From: Apostichopus japonicus | Lineage: Eukaryota; Echinodermata; Holothuroidea; Aspidochirotida; Stichopodidae | Reading direction: 5' to 3' | DNA: 64,000 nt | NCBI RefSeq assembly: GCF_037975245.1 | Contig: NC_092573.1 | Span: 8,110,501-8,174,500 of the forward strand | Part shown: positions 11,201 to 23,200 of the stretch, in pieces | Layout of the letters: each line of letters opens with the position of its first letter | Numbering within the stretch: position 1 is the stretch's first letter | Made by a program: the position numbers and the translations under genes | Notes under the pieces: generated by a model | Told to the model about the DNA's origin: nothing | Databases searched by the model: none | What the model saw: only the letters and a program-made list of their open reading frames with translations

Positions 11201-14200
11201 CATAGAATAGGTCTTGTGTGGACACGTCTTGGTCAACAAGTTGATTTCTTTACCAGAATCCATAGAATATGTCTTGTGTGGACACATCTTGGTCGACTAG
11301 TTAATTTCTCTACCAGAATCCATAGAATAGGTCTTGTGTGGACACGTCTTGGTCAACAAGTTGATTTCTTTACCAGAATCCATAGAATATGTCTTGTGTG
11401 GACACATCTTGGTCGACTAGTTAATTTCGTTACCAGAATCCATAGAATATGTCTTGTGTGGACACGTCTTGGTCGACTAGTTAATTTCGTTACCAGAATC
11501 CATAGAATATGTCTTGTGTGGACACATCTTGGTCGACTAGTTAATTTCTTTACCAGAATCAATAGAATGGGTCTTGTGTGGACACGTCTTGGTCGACTAG
11601 TTAATTTCGTTACCAGAATCCATAGAATAGGTCTTGTGTGGACACGTCTTGGTCGACTAGTTAATTTCTTTGCCAGAATTCATAGAATAGGTCTTGTGTG
11701 GTCATGTCTTGGTCGACTTATTAATTTCTTGACCAGAATCTATAGAATAGGCCTTGTGTGGACACGTCTTGGTCGACTAGTTAATTTCTTTACTAGAATC
11801 TGTAGAATAGGTCTTGTGTGGACATGTCTTGGTTGACTAGCAACAAATTAAACTCACTCCTCCTAGAGAGTTTGATACTTATTATTAAAGAGATTGAAAG
11901 TTTAATCATTTTACCGTGTCTCTTCTTTGGTAGGATCCATGAGGTCGCAGAAGATTCCCAGAATCTGAGTTTGAGTTCCGATAGAAAATCTAGAGAAAGA
12001 AAGAGGATAAGGAAAATTGTGAAAGAAAGGCAGAATTTTAGGAAAGGGGCAGAGTTTAATCACCAAAAAAACTTCATTTCTGACTTTTAAATCAAAAAGA
12101 AAAGATTACGCTTGCGATGAATTTGTGAACGACAATCCACCATGTAATTAACCATTACTGTAGTCATAAAAAAATAACAATGTTTCTTCTTCACGCAGAA
12201 CATTACCCGACTTAATCACATTAAGTGTAGTGGAATGTGGAATACACTTACTAGAATTAAAATTACATAACGAAGCGCAACGTTGTCTAAAGCACTAGTA
12301 TCCAGAGTAATTTATGGTAAAGATTTCTTAGTAATTCTAATTACTGGTTACTTGTTCAATTTAAGAGACCAATTTTTTCCCCTTTTTCGATATAGCTGGT
12401 GGCATTTCTACTTCTCTGCATCAGTTCCTCTACTGCAATGTACTATGTAATGCTATGCCCCTATGCATTGGTAAAGCAAATAGGCAACTTTCACCATGTT
12501 TTTACTCACATAATTACCTACATTAAAATGATGCAACTAACTGACTCCCCAGTTGCAACAAATTGCAAACTCAAACAATTCCTACTCACATACTGGGTCA
12601 ATTGTCATAAAATAACAGCAAATTTGTATTTGGCATTTTTTTATCCATGATGTGGCAGACAATATGGCATTTTATGTCACAGCAAAAATGGCAACCCTGA
12701 TTCAAATTCTTAATGATGCTGGCATTTTTGACACATCTGCCTTTTAAGCGATCACATTTGGCATGCAAGTGTACATACCTTCTGTTGTACCCCTCTGTGA
12801 TGACATTGTCCAGAGTTGCAATGACCAAGGTAATCTGATTTGGTGTCAAAGTATTGTCATTCACATAAAATGATGTCTCTGAGAGTGTGCTGTTAACAAA
12901 ATCATAACAATGGAAAATAATGATTAGATAAGAAGAAAATTAAAAAAATAAGTTATTCAGATATTAATATATTGGATACTTCTGAGATGAAAAATGCAAA
13001 AGTAAACTCTAATATAACTAAAAGTCCATCGTATATTGACATGATGCAATGATCTGCCATCTCGAAAGTCTAACATTTATGAAGCATTAACTTCAGGAAG
13101 CAAATAATCACATGCAATGTAGATGACAATGATATTATACAAAATATGTATACATTATACCATATCCAGGGATGAGCCTGGGGTAAAAAAAATTGAGGTA
13201 TAGGCTCCAGTTTGCGTATGCAACAGTGTGTTAGGATAATAGTTTTTGTCCCCGAGGTAGAACAGAAATCACGGATATTCTGCGAATTCGCGGAAAAAGC
13301 TAATGCCTGCACATCTGTATAATATACACAAAAAAAAACAAAAAAACAGATCATCTCCCTTACTTGATTATTTCCGCCTCATCATTAGCAACCAGGAGTT
13401 CTGTGTCCAACCAGGTATCCCAGAAGAGAGTATTCAGATCATTGAGGGTGATCACGATGGAGGCTTCACCAGTTGTTGCGTTGACACTGTTAAGACAAAT
13501 TGAGAAACAACCCCACAAGGGAGTGTTGACCAATGCCATTAAAAAGCTGAATACAAATTATGATATAATCAAAGCAATAAGTTTCATTTAAAATGGTGGG
13601 CTGGATTTTTTTTTTTATCTAACTCACTTGATGGATTTAATTCATCTGCTTAAAATGTACAAATATATTTCTAAGTGTTAACAGAATATCTGTTTAAATA
13701 TTAATTTGTTTTGAACTTCTTTGCATTAATCATTACACTACACACTGAGAGGGGGAAAAATGAAAAAGAAAAATGCAAATGGAATGAAGATCCTTCAGGG
13801 ATTATAACATCCAGCGATTTCTACCAATCTGCAATACAAATCCAATATGTTCCTGAATCAGCAGTTAGAGCAAGATGGAATCATTTACGTGTTTTCAGCT
13901 ATAATTTACAATCGTCAGCGCGTTATCAAAATCATCAAAATCGGAGACTGCTGGAAAATGTCATCTTGTTGTAAACCAAAGAATATATTTTGAGAAATTC
14001 AGTACTAAGAAAGATACCTTTTCACACCTTGACAAAAATTAAACAAATTCATTATGTAGTGGTGGCTAAGATCCAACCAAAGAAACCTAATTTTTTTTTT
14101 TTTTTTAAATGTCAGAATTTTTTTTTTTGGGGGGGGGAGGTTCAGGTAGTAATGATTGGATTTTTATTGTTATCAACAAGCAGTTTGGCTAAACCTAATT

Positions 14201-17200
14201 TTTTTTTTTTATATATATATTTCAGAAATTGAAGTAATTTTCATTTTTATGGTGGGGGGGAGGGTGGGGCGGGGCTCAGGTAGTAATGATTGCATTTTGT
14301 TGTGTTATCAGACAAGCAGTTTGGTTAAAACATATCACAATCTCACCTTGCACCATTGGTTGCAGCAAACAGACGTAATCTGAATAGCTTGGGGTATTCG
14401 CTATCATCAATGACATCCATCTCACTCTTAGCTGGAAGGCTGATCTTGATATCTAACCTCCGCTGTTGGGGATCAAGAGATGAAAAATAGAAATAATGCA
14501 AAACATACATTGAAATAAGAAACAAACAGCACTACCAAAATAATTGAAAAAAATTACATTGAATGTTTCAATCATCTATAACTTGCATTTTTTATGCTAA
14601 ATCTGTCTTTTTTGCCCTTTGGCATTTAAATGTGTACTTTTTGTTTATTTGATAAAGACTTGGACACCATCCAAGATTGTTTATTACTGACTAAAAGCGT
14701 AGATTAACGAGAGTGTCATTCATCACTTGTCATTCAGACGTAAACTTACGGTGGTAGCCTGGAAGTTTAATGTCCCGGAGGATGACATATAATCCACTTC
14801 CTTCAGGGCGGGTTGGATGGTGACCCCTCCCATCTTCTCAGACGACTGAGGTTCGATGGTCTCCCAAGATACCAAAGAGTCAAGAGTTCGTCCGCCTGAA
14901 CGCTCCACTGAGAGGGTCACTGACTGGGTTAATCGATTCACAGATTGAAGTCTTTTAAGGAAAAATACAAGAAGCATGAAATTCTCTCTGTGGGATTTGA
15001 AATATTCCACAATGAAATTGAAAATTCTTTTAAAGATAAAATACTTACCTTTTTCCGGATGAATAAACAACTGGTTTGTTTATTTAAGTCTCAATAGTTG
15101 TTTATTAGCAGGATATCCTAATATCGTATTAAACTGGTCAAAAGTTGAAGTTACAGGATGTTTAAAGGTCATGAAGTTTCCTACTTATATTGAAGTCTTA
15201 CTAGTTTTTAAGTGCACTTAGTTTTGTAAATTGTTTTCGATTGATTCTCTTCAGTGGTATTTTTCAATGAGTCCCATAACAAAACAGGAATAACGGGAAA
15301 ATCTCATATTGGTATTACCTTGTTGTAAGACTACACACAAACCGACCACTACATGAGAGTCATCTCAAACCAGTCTTATCTCATAGCAAAGACTAAACCA
15401 AACAAGACCAATATGACTGACAGATATAAGACATCTGAAACCAGTCTTACCTTGTTCTAAGGCTAAACCCATATTGACCGTATGGGTGGTCGCTGTCTTG
15501 CATGGTGATGTTAGCAAATTTACGAGCTGGATTTAAAGTGGCATCCCGTCTCACACCTATGAGTTCGACCGCAAACGTCCTGGAAAATTCAGGCTCCTGT
15601 AGACCAAAAGACAGAAGGCTGACTAAAGGAAGCTCACAATAATTATAATTGTTATAATTATGTTTGTTAAAAAAGAATAACATGCTCCATGAGTAACTTG
15701 AATATTTGGAATTGAAAAAAATCAGTATTAAAAAAACCTCCAAAAAGCTGCACTTAATAAGCAATAAGTATTGGCATGTGAACCTTGGGTCTGGTATGCA
15801 CAGAATCCTCAATGAGTGACTTGAATATTTGGAATTGACAAAAATCAGTATTAAAAAAAACTCCAAAAAGCTGCACCTAATTAGCAATAAGTATTGGCAT
15901 ATGAACTTTGGGTTGGGTATCGTACAGTATGCATGTCTCTCAGATAAGAGAATTAGAGATATGTTATCAGATAATTGAAATATCTTACTCTGGAGGCAAA
16001 CAATCTAGCAAGAGTTGATACTGATATATCTTGGATTTTAGACTTGAAGGTATTTCTTAAGACTAGTAAAATATTATGCTATGGAGGCAAACACTTTGGA
16101 AAGAGATCATTCACTTTTTCTGAAAGCCACTTCCAAAGGTTTGGCATTCATTCCTGGATGATACAAACTAACCATAAGGTAATTACAAATTGTAATTTTG
16201 TTTTATTTATTTTTTTGCTTGTGTTTAGGACTGGTGTTTGTTTTTATTGTGTTGTCTATATTTGTTTCTGTAAAGCACTGTGATCATTTGTAGAGCGCTC
16301 TATCAAATACATAATAGCAACAGATAGACCCAGGAGTTTATTTTCCAATAATCAGGTAATATCAGCAACTACCAGATAGAAAGGATCATGCTACACTGTA
16401 TATCCTGTTTCAAAGTTATAGGAATTCACAGATCTGAACTCTGGCCGGACAATGTATGCTGCCCTCTACAAAACAACAGCTGTTTGTCATGTAGTAAAAT
16501 GCAGACTACTTTAATTTTCAATAATAAGTTAATCTCAGAAACTATCAGATAAAGAGAATAACATATTACCAGATCCTGTTTCAAAGTTATAGGTAATTCA
16601 CAAATCTGAACTCTGGCTGGACATTGGATGCTGCCCTCTACCTCTACTAGCTGGTTGGTCAGTTCTTGATCGAGACTTATGTCTCCAGATGTACTGTAAC
16701 TTGCTCTCCAATCCACCTGTAATGATGGAATGATGATGATGAAGATGCTAATAATCAATTGTTCACAAAACAAATATTCAGCACACAGGTCACCAGTGCT
16801 ATTCGATTCTAGTGAAAAAAAGTTGTGCTCTTTTCAATTTTATTTATATTTTCTCGCTCACTTTTCTATTGTTTATTTATTGATATATTTTGGTTTAACA
16901 ATCAGACTTATTTTGCAAAGAAGGGTGATTTAAGGAAAGAATTTTAAAACATCTGTTAAAATATGTATCAGAAACAGCAGCATATAATTGGCTCCGGAAG
17001 TATTAAATATAGATAAAGAATACCAAGAAATTATAGAAGAATTATGAAAAGTTAGTTTGAAACTCAAGTCAAACAAGCACCTCATACTTAATTGAAATGT
17101 ATCACAGAGCAAGGACAGCTGTAAGGACTTTTTCTTCTTGCAGTTCAGGTATGACAGAGAGCTTTCATGTTATACCCATTCAGACAAAGCAATGGCTTCA

Positions 17201-20200
17201 TTACATACAACCGGATATCAAATAAACACAGGGATGAGCCTGGGGTAAAACAAAATTCATGGAACTTTGCAAAATTGCGGTATAGGCTCCAGTTTGTGTA
17301 TGCTACAGTGTGTTAGGATAATAGTTTTTGTCCCCGAGGTAGAAAGAAGTCATTGATATTCCGAGAATTCGCAGAAAAAGCTCATGCCTGTAAACAAGGC
17401 CTTTTGTAAATATTATGCATTGTTTAGTATTTCTCAACCCATTTCTTATAATGTAAGTCAAGGACAGTATTGATAATAACATGACTATTTGGTTACACTT
17501 ATTTCCAACTTCTGTACATTTTTTTTAAGATTCAGGAGAACATTAGCAATCGCTTCTGATGAATTATTTTAATATTGCATCATTATCTTTATACTGCACG
17601 ACAGTATACTGTAACAAGTCACAGAGAGAGACGAGCTACTTACCGTGACCGTCTCAAAGAATGCACTCCCACGGTCCATGTTCAGGATGACGGTGGGATC
17701 GACGTCCTCACTGACAGAGACATACAGGGAGCTATCGCTAAATCCGATTATCCCGTTGAAGTTGTCGTTACCTAAGATGATGACTTCTGTGAAACCCTGT
17801 TGGAATTACATGAAAATTGAAAAGTGTTCAAAAGAGAAAATTGACATACATCTTGAGAAAAGTGAATACATGAACTCAGTCAAGGTCTCCCACCTGATTA
17901 CCACAGTTAGGAATACATTTAAGCTCCCCCCCCCCCCCCCCCACTCAGAGAAAGTGCATTTTCCATGAACAAAAAAACACAATTCCCAGGCATACATACT
18001 TCACAAAGAAAAACATTTCCTATGGATATTATATATACAGGGATAAGGATATTTGGGAGGGTCTCCAATACATTTAATGCCTATTCATGATTAAAACAAT
18101 GAAACACTACTACCAGTTTTGATAATTTTGTAAGGCTCTAATATTACAGTTGATACCGAAATTGTTTAGAATCAGGAGAAGTTGAAATTGGAACAAACAA
18201 CTAGGAGTATTTTTTTTCATTCAAATCATGGAAGTTCTAATTTAAGCATGTAAATGCACTTTTAAGTTGCACTACTTGAAAGGGTACAATATATATTCTT
18301 TGGCCTCTGCTGTTACACCATCGTTAATATTCATAGGTGCAAAAGACTTCAAAATTTTAATGTGATTATGCAGATATGTTAATGTGAATTACACACAGCC
18401 GGTAGGGACAATTTTTTTTTTTTGTTCACTATATATAATGTAGTTGCAATCTTCAAAGCAAATCAAACCCACAGTATAAAACAGTTGTGAATCTCTGTCT
18501 AATATAAACAGCAGGGATGCCAGTAGGGTTTGCCCCATAGGGCCTGAAAGTTGTGGGGACTTGGATGTCCCAAAGACTATCTAAGCTAATGTTTGGAACT
18601 TTATGAAAATCCAGAGAAAAAATTGAGATATAGGCTCCAATTTGCATATGCTACAGTGTGTTAGGATAGTAGTTAGAAATTCGCGGGAAAGCTCATGCCT
18701 GTTTCAACTGTGACGGAAAGATCGTGTGGAGCCGGAACCAAATTTCAAAATCGGGAAAAAGCCGGAATTCCGGCTATTGCCAGAATTCTGCCATCCCTGA
18801 AACAGGACATCGAAACTGCTCATAATGTCACAAACATTCCTGTAAAACATGACATGAACGTACAGTGTACAAACAACTAACCCATCTGGATTTTCCGTAG
18901 TTACGATTGCTAACCCAGCTTAAAATGAAAAACAGCAATCACATATCAAAATAAATTCAATTTTAAAAGTAGAATCATAGTTCTGGGGACTATAACAGAA
19001 ATAATAATTCACTGTAATGATCGAGACACTCACCCTTTGAGGGGTATCCCCAGGGCCAGCGACTCTTCCTCCACCTGCAACGACGGTTAGGTAAACATAA
19101 AAACTCTCTGCTGGTTCCGGTTCATTGTCGTCGCAAACTTCCAGCTGAACGGTGTCACTGTTTTCGTTTTCCTTCAAATACAAAAAAGTGCAATAAATAT
19201 TCATCTTTATGGTTACAACAACAGAAGCAATGTAAAATATCCTGGTTTACTATTTGGAGAGGTTAGGAAATCAAAATGAAGTCGGCAGTCTCGTATTTCT
19301 GCTACAGAGAACAGCTTTACAACATTGCAAATTTCCTGTGAGTGCTCAGCATTCACTAAAGATATTCCATTTCCTGAACTGTAACATATTCCCCTCGCAC
19401 CCAGCCCACCCCCCCATCCCTAAACGACACAAACACAAAACTACAACAAATTATAAACTTACGCCGGAAGAATTTTTTTATTTTGGCTTTCATTGATACT
19501 ATACCATTAAAAAAGTGTCCTAGTGATAAAAGTTCCACCAGAATTTGATAATTTGATTACTTGCTGATTGATGTTATATACTGTACAATGACATAACATT
19601 AAAATGCTGTAATACCCTGAATAGGATGGACAATCACATAACATTAAAATGCTGTAATACCCTGAATAGGATGTACAATCACATAACATTAAAATGCTGC
19701 AATACCCTGAATATGATGTACAATCACATAACATTAAAATGCTGCAATACCCTGAATATGATGTACAATCACATAACATTAAAATGCTGCAATACCCTGA
19801 ATATGATGGACTCCTCCAATACTCTGTAGTCTAATCCTGCTGATGCATTCCGCTCTGCTGCCAACAATGCAGCACCGATTGTGCCAGTCATATTTGCAAA
19901 TTGACTGATGACATCACTTTCCCATTGTTCTCCTCCACCCACGGTCCGCACCCGTAACAAAACTTGGCCGAAGAGTCCTCCTGCAAGAAAATGAAATCCA
20001 AAAGAACATTTAAAACCATTTAGTTCAATTTACTTTTGTGAATCCGAAGTTAAGTGAAATTAACCTTTTCTTAGTTGAGCTTATTTTGATTTAATGAAGC
20101 TTTTTATAAGCTTGGCTCATCTTTCCTTGTCCTAGTTCAGTATTAGCTTGGCTTAGCTCAGCTGTCATGGCTTAGTTCAGCTTTGATCAACTTAGCATGC

Positions 20201-23200
20201 AGCAACTAAGCATTGCTGGGTGAAGCTATGCTAAGCTTAGTTCAGCTTAGTTCGGTTAGCGAAGCTGTGCTGGCTTTCTGAAGCTTAGCTCTGTTTAGTG
20301 GCTGGCTGTTAAGTTCAAATGTTATCCAAATCTAGCATGGTATAAACTGCTCACAAGAATTTCAATGGAATTCTGGCCCGTCCACCGCTTCCCCCTTGCC
20401 ACCCACCTTAATAATTCTGAGGCAATGAGTACATAATAGAGAGTGAATGATCTCAGTTTGAAAGTAATGCATTGCAGGAAGTAGTACGTACTTATGGAAG
20501 TTCCAAACACGAGTGACCATCATTTTAACCTTCCTGCATATTTTGGGACAATACTGATAACTTTTAATAATGTAATTTAATTTTGAGTACATTTCAGAAG
20601 TTCTTCAAATGGGACAGAATCTACCCCCTTTCCAATGACCTTCCATTGACCTGACCACATCGCTTACCAGTTCTGGTTATAGTCAGCTCAATCAGTTTGC
20701 AAGCTCCACCACTCTCTGTTGTTTCCACGAGAACGGGAGCTATACTGAACACACCGAACGGGTCGTTATTGGCATCAATGGTTACCATAGCAACTGAATG
20801 GAGCGTGCTCAGTAGAGGTCCACCACCTAAAATAAGATAACAATGATCAAGTAACACAGATAACAACCAGATAAATAAGGAAAACCATGAAAGTTACCAG
20901 TCCCATTTATTAAAAAAAAAAAAATCTGTACCTTTATTCTACAAAAATGACAGAATAAATCAGAGAGTAGCAGAATATGAGATTGATTAATTAATTACCA
21001 TCTTGAAGAGTGTCGCCTTAACTACAAAAAAAAATCCATCCTGTTAAGAGCACTTATCCACTGGTGTATTGAACCATCAAAATGAAATTACAGAAATTGT
21101 AACCACTTACTTTGCAAGTGTCAATTAAACCACTTAAAATATAATACCATTTCAACAACAACAGAATAATGTGGAGAATTACCTGATACCAATAACCTGT
21201 AACTTTCTTTCTCACTGGCAATAATATTTCACAGAATAAATATTCAGTGGAAGTCTGTTGAGTTTCCAACTCACCTTGATTACCGTCGCCGCTGTCGACC
21301 GAGGTGAGGTTAACGAAGAACACTTTCTCCAGCTCGGGGCTATTCTCTGCCAACAGTCCGATGGTGACGGTGGCCGTCTGTTGTCCGTCAAGTAACCGGA
21401 CCACGCCGCCAGAAATCTCCACATAATCCTGCCCGGGTACAGCGGTGGAGGCTGTAGTCCGGTATACAACGGTCACAACTCCCTGAGCTCCAAGCTGTCT
21501 TTGTATTACAAGTTGGACCTGCAGAATAATGAAAAAGAGATTTGTTGGTTCATGAACGATGAATGAGTGTCTGGGTGAGAAAGAATTAGGGTTGGAGTGA
21601 GGGGGAGGGGGAGTGGAAGAGGGGGTAGAAATAATGTGATCAAATTCCTGAGATGATTATTCAAAAGAAGATTAGCTCGACTTCAGTAAACATGTTACAT
21701 CTATATAATGAGTTATATGGCAAAATGAATGCCTCTTTATTTTGGATAACTGTCAACGTGTATAGTTCATCGGTTTAACTCCACACATGATTTCAGTCTG
21801 CTATCAGTATTAATATGTGCTTTCACAAATATTTGAATCACAGTTGAAATTATTAGCAGACTCAGAGGAAGCTGACAAATGAATTATGGCAAGGGTAAAT
21901 TGTTCCAACAGCAGTGGTAAACGAACTGAGGCAAAGCTTAACTATGCCTCAGATTTTTGCTTTTAATCTAGCATCCTGGAAAGGCAGAACGTACCGCCTC
22001 TTGATTATGACAGTGCTACACCCCTACAGTCATCAATGACATTTGTTCAAAAAGTGCTTGATTACCTTGCTTAGCATTTGTAATACACAAAAAAAGCAAT
22101 TTAACATCTTTTATAGCTCACCTCTCCTTCTGTTTCATCAACCAGAATATTTCGGGAATTTTCGTCAAAACTGATGATACCGGAAGGCGCTATTTCAATA
22201 AGGGACCGCTCCTGATCCTCTCTGGCACCCCCATCATCGGAAGACTGGACGGAGGTTATGTGCATGGCAAACAGGTCCTGTATAGACACTGGTTTTAACT
22301 ATATGCACATAAATGAAATGAATGACTAAAGATGAAAATAAATCATAAAAAAAAAAAAAATACAAATAATATCTATGAGTATACAGTGATGTTCTTCAGG
22401 TAATTAATTTAAGTCATTTCATTTAATGAAAAAACAAAGTCAACATTCAAAGGACAGTCCATGTGAAAGTTTATTTATTATTATTGATTATTATATGACA
22501 TGACATCATCTGAATATGAAACTGGACTGCCAAGGCACCAAAACTGTTATTTCACAAACCGCTAAATAATGAAATACTGACCAGAATTGTGATGGCCCTT
22601 TGAGATACGCCATGGTCAAAGCTGACAAAGCCACTGTTAGGAGTGACAGTTCCTTCATTGAACCCTATTGGAAGACCACCAGTAGGATATCCCGCCTGCC
22701 AGTTGACATCAACTGCACCATAGGCACCCACTCTGTCCACCATGACTACCACTTGGTAATTATCTGAAAACAAAAAGTGATATCAGTACATAATACACCA
22801 AACTCTTTTTCCATTTAACAAGCAATGTTACAAAGAAACAATGGTTAGGCTTCCATACTAACACAGTATAATAATAGGCATTGGACCTTATATCTTTAGT
22901 CTGAGACAGAGAGGGCTGTACCATCACTGCAGCCAGGCTATGTAGGACATTATCAATTGTGCAGCATATTTCAAAACAATAGGCACTGCTGGTCTGTAGA
23001 GGTGCTTCTCTATTGTTTTATATTGATTAAGCATTGCTACAGCGGGATTACACACAACTCTTACTGTTTTTTATTCTGACACAGTGTCAATAATAGTGCT
23101 TCCATCAGCTTCACTCATTTTTGCTTGAGACTATTTCAATAAGGGACCGCTCCTGATCCTCTCTGGCACCTCTGTCATCAGATGACTGGAAGGAGGTTAT

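Noticed and set aside
10575-11836. Two long plus-strand frames (201 and 246 codons) of a repeated FVTRIHRIGLVWTRLG-type peptide, tempting as a novel repeat protein.
   Set aside because: They come from a 60-bp minisatellite whose length is divisible by three. A 59-bp unit breaks the frame, there is no promoter or splice support, and the tract lies in an ADGRV1 intron.
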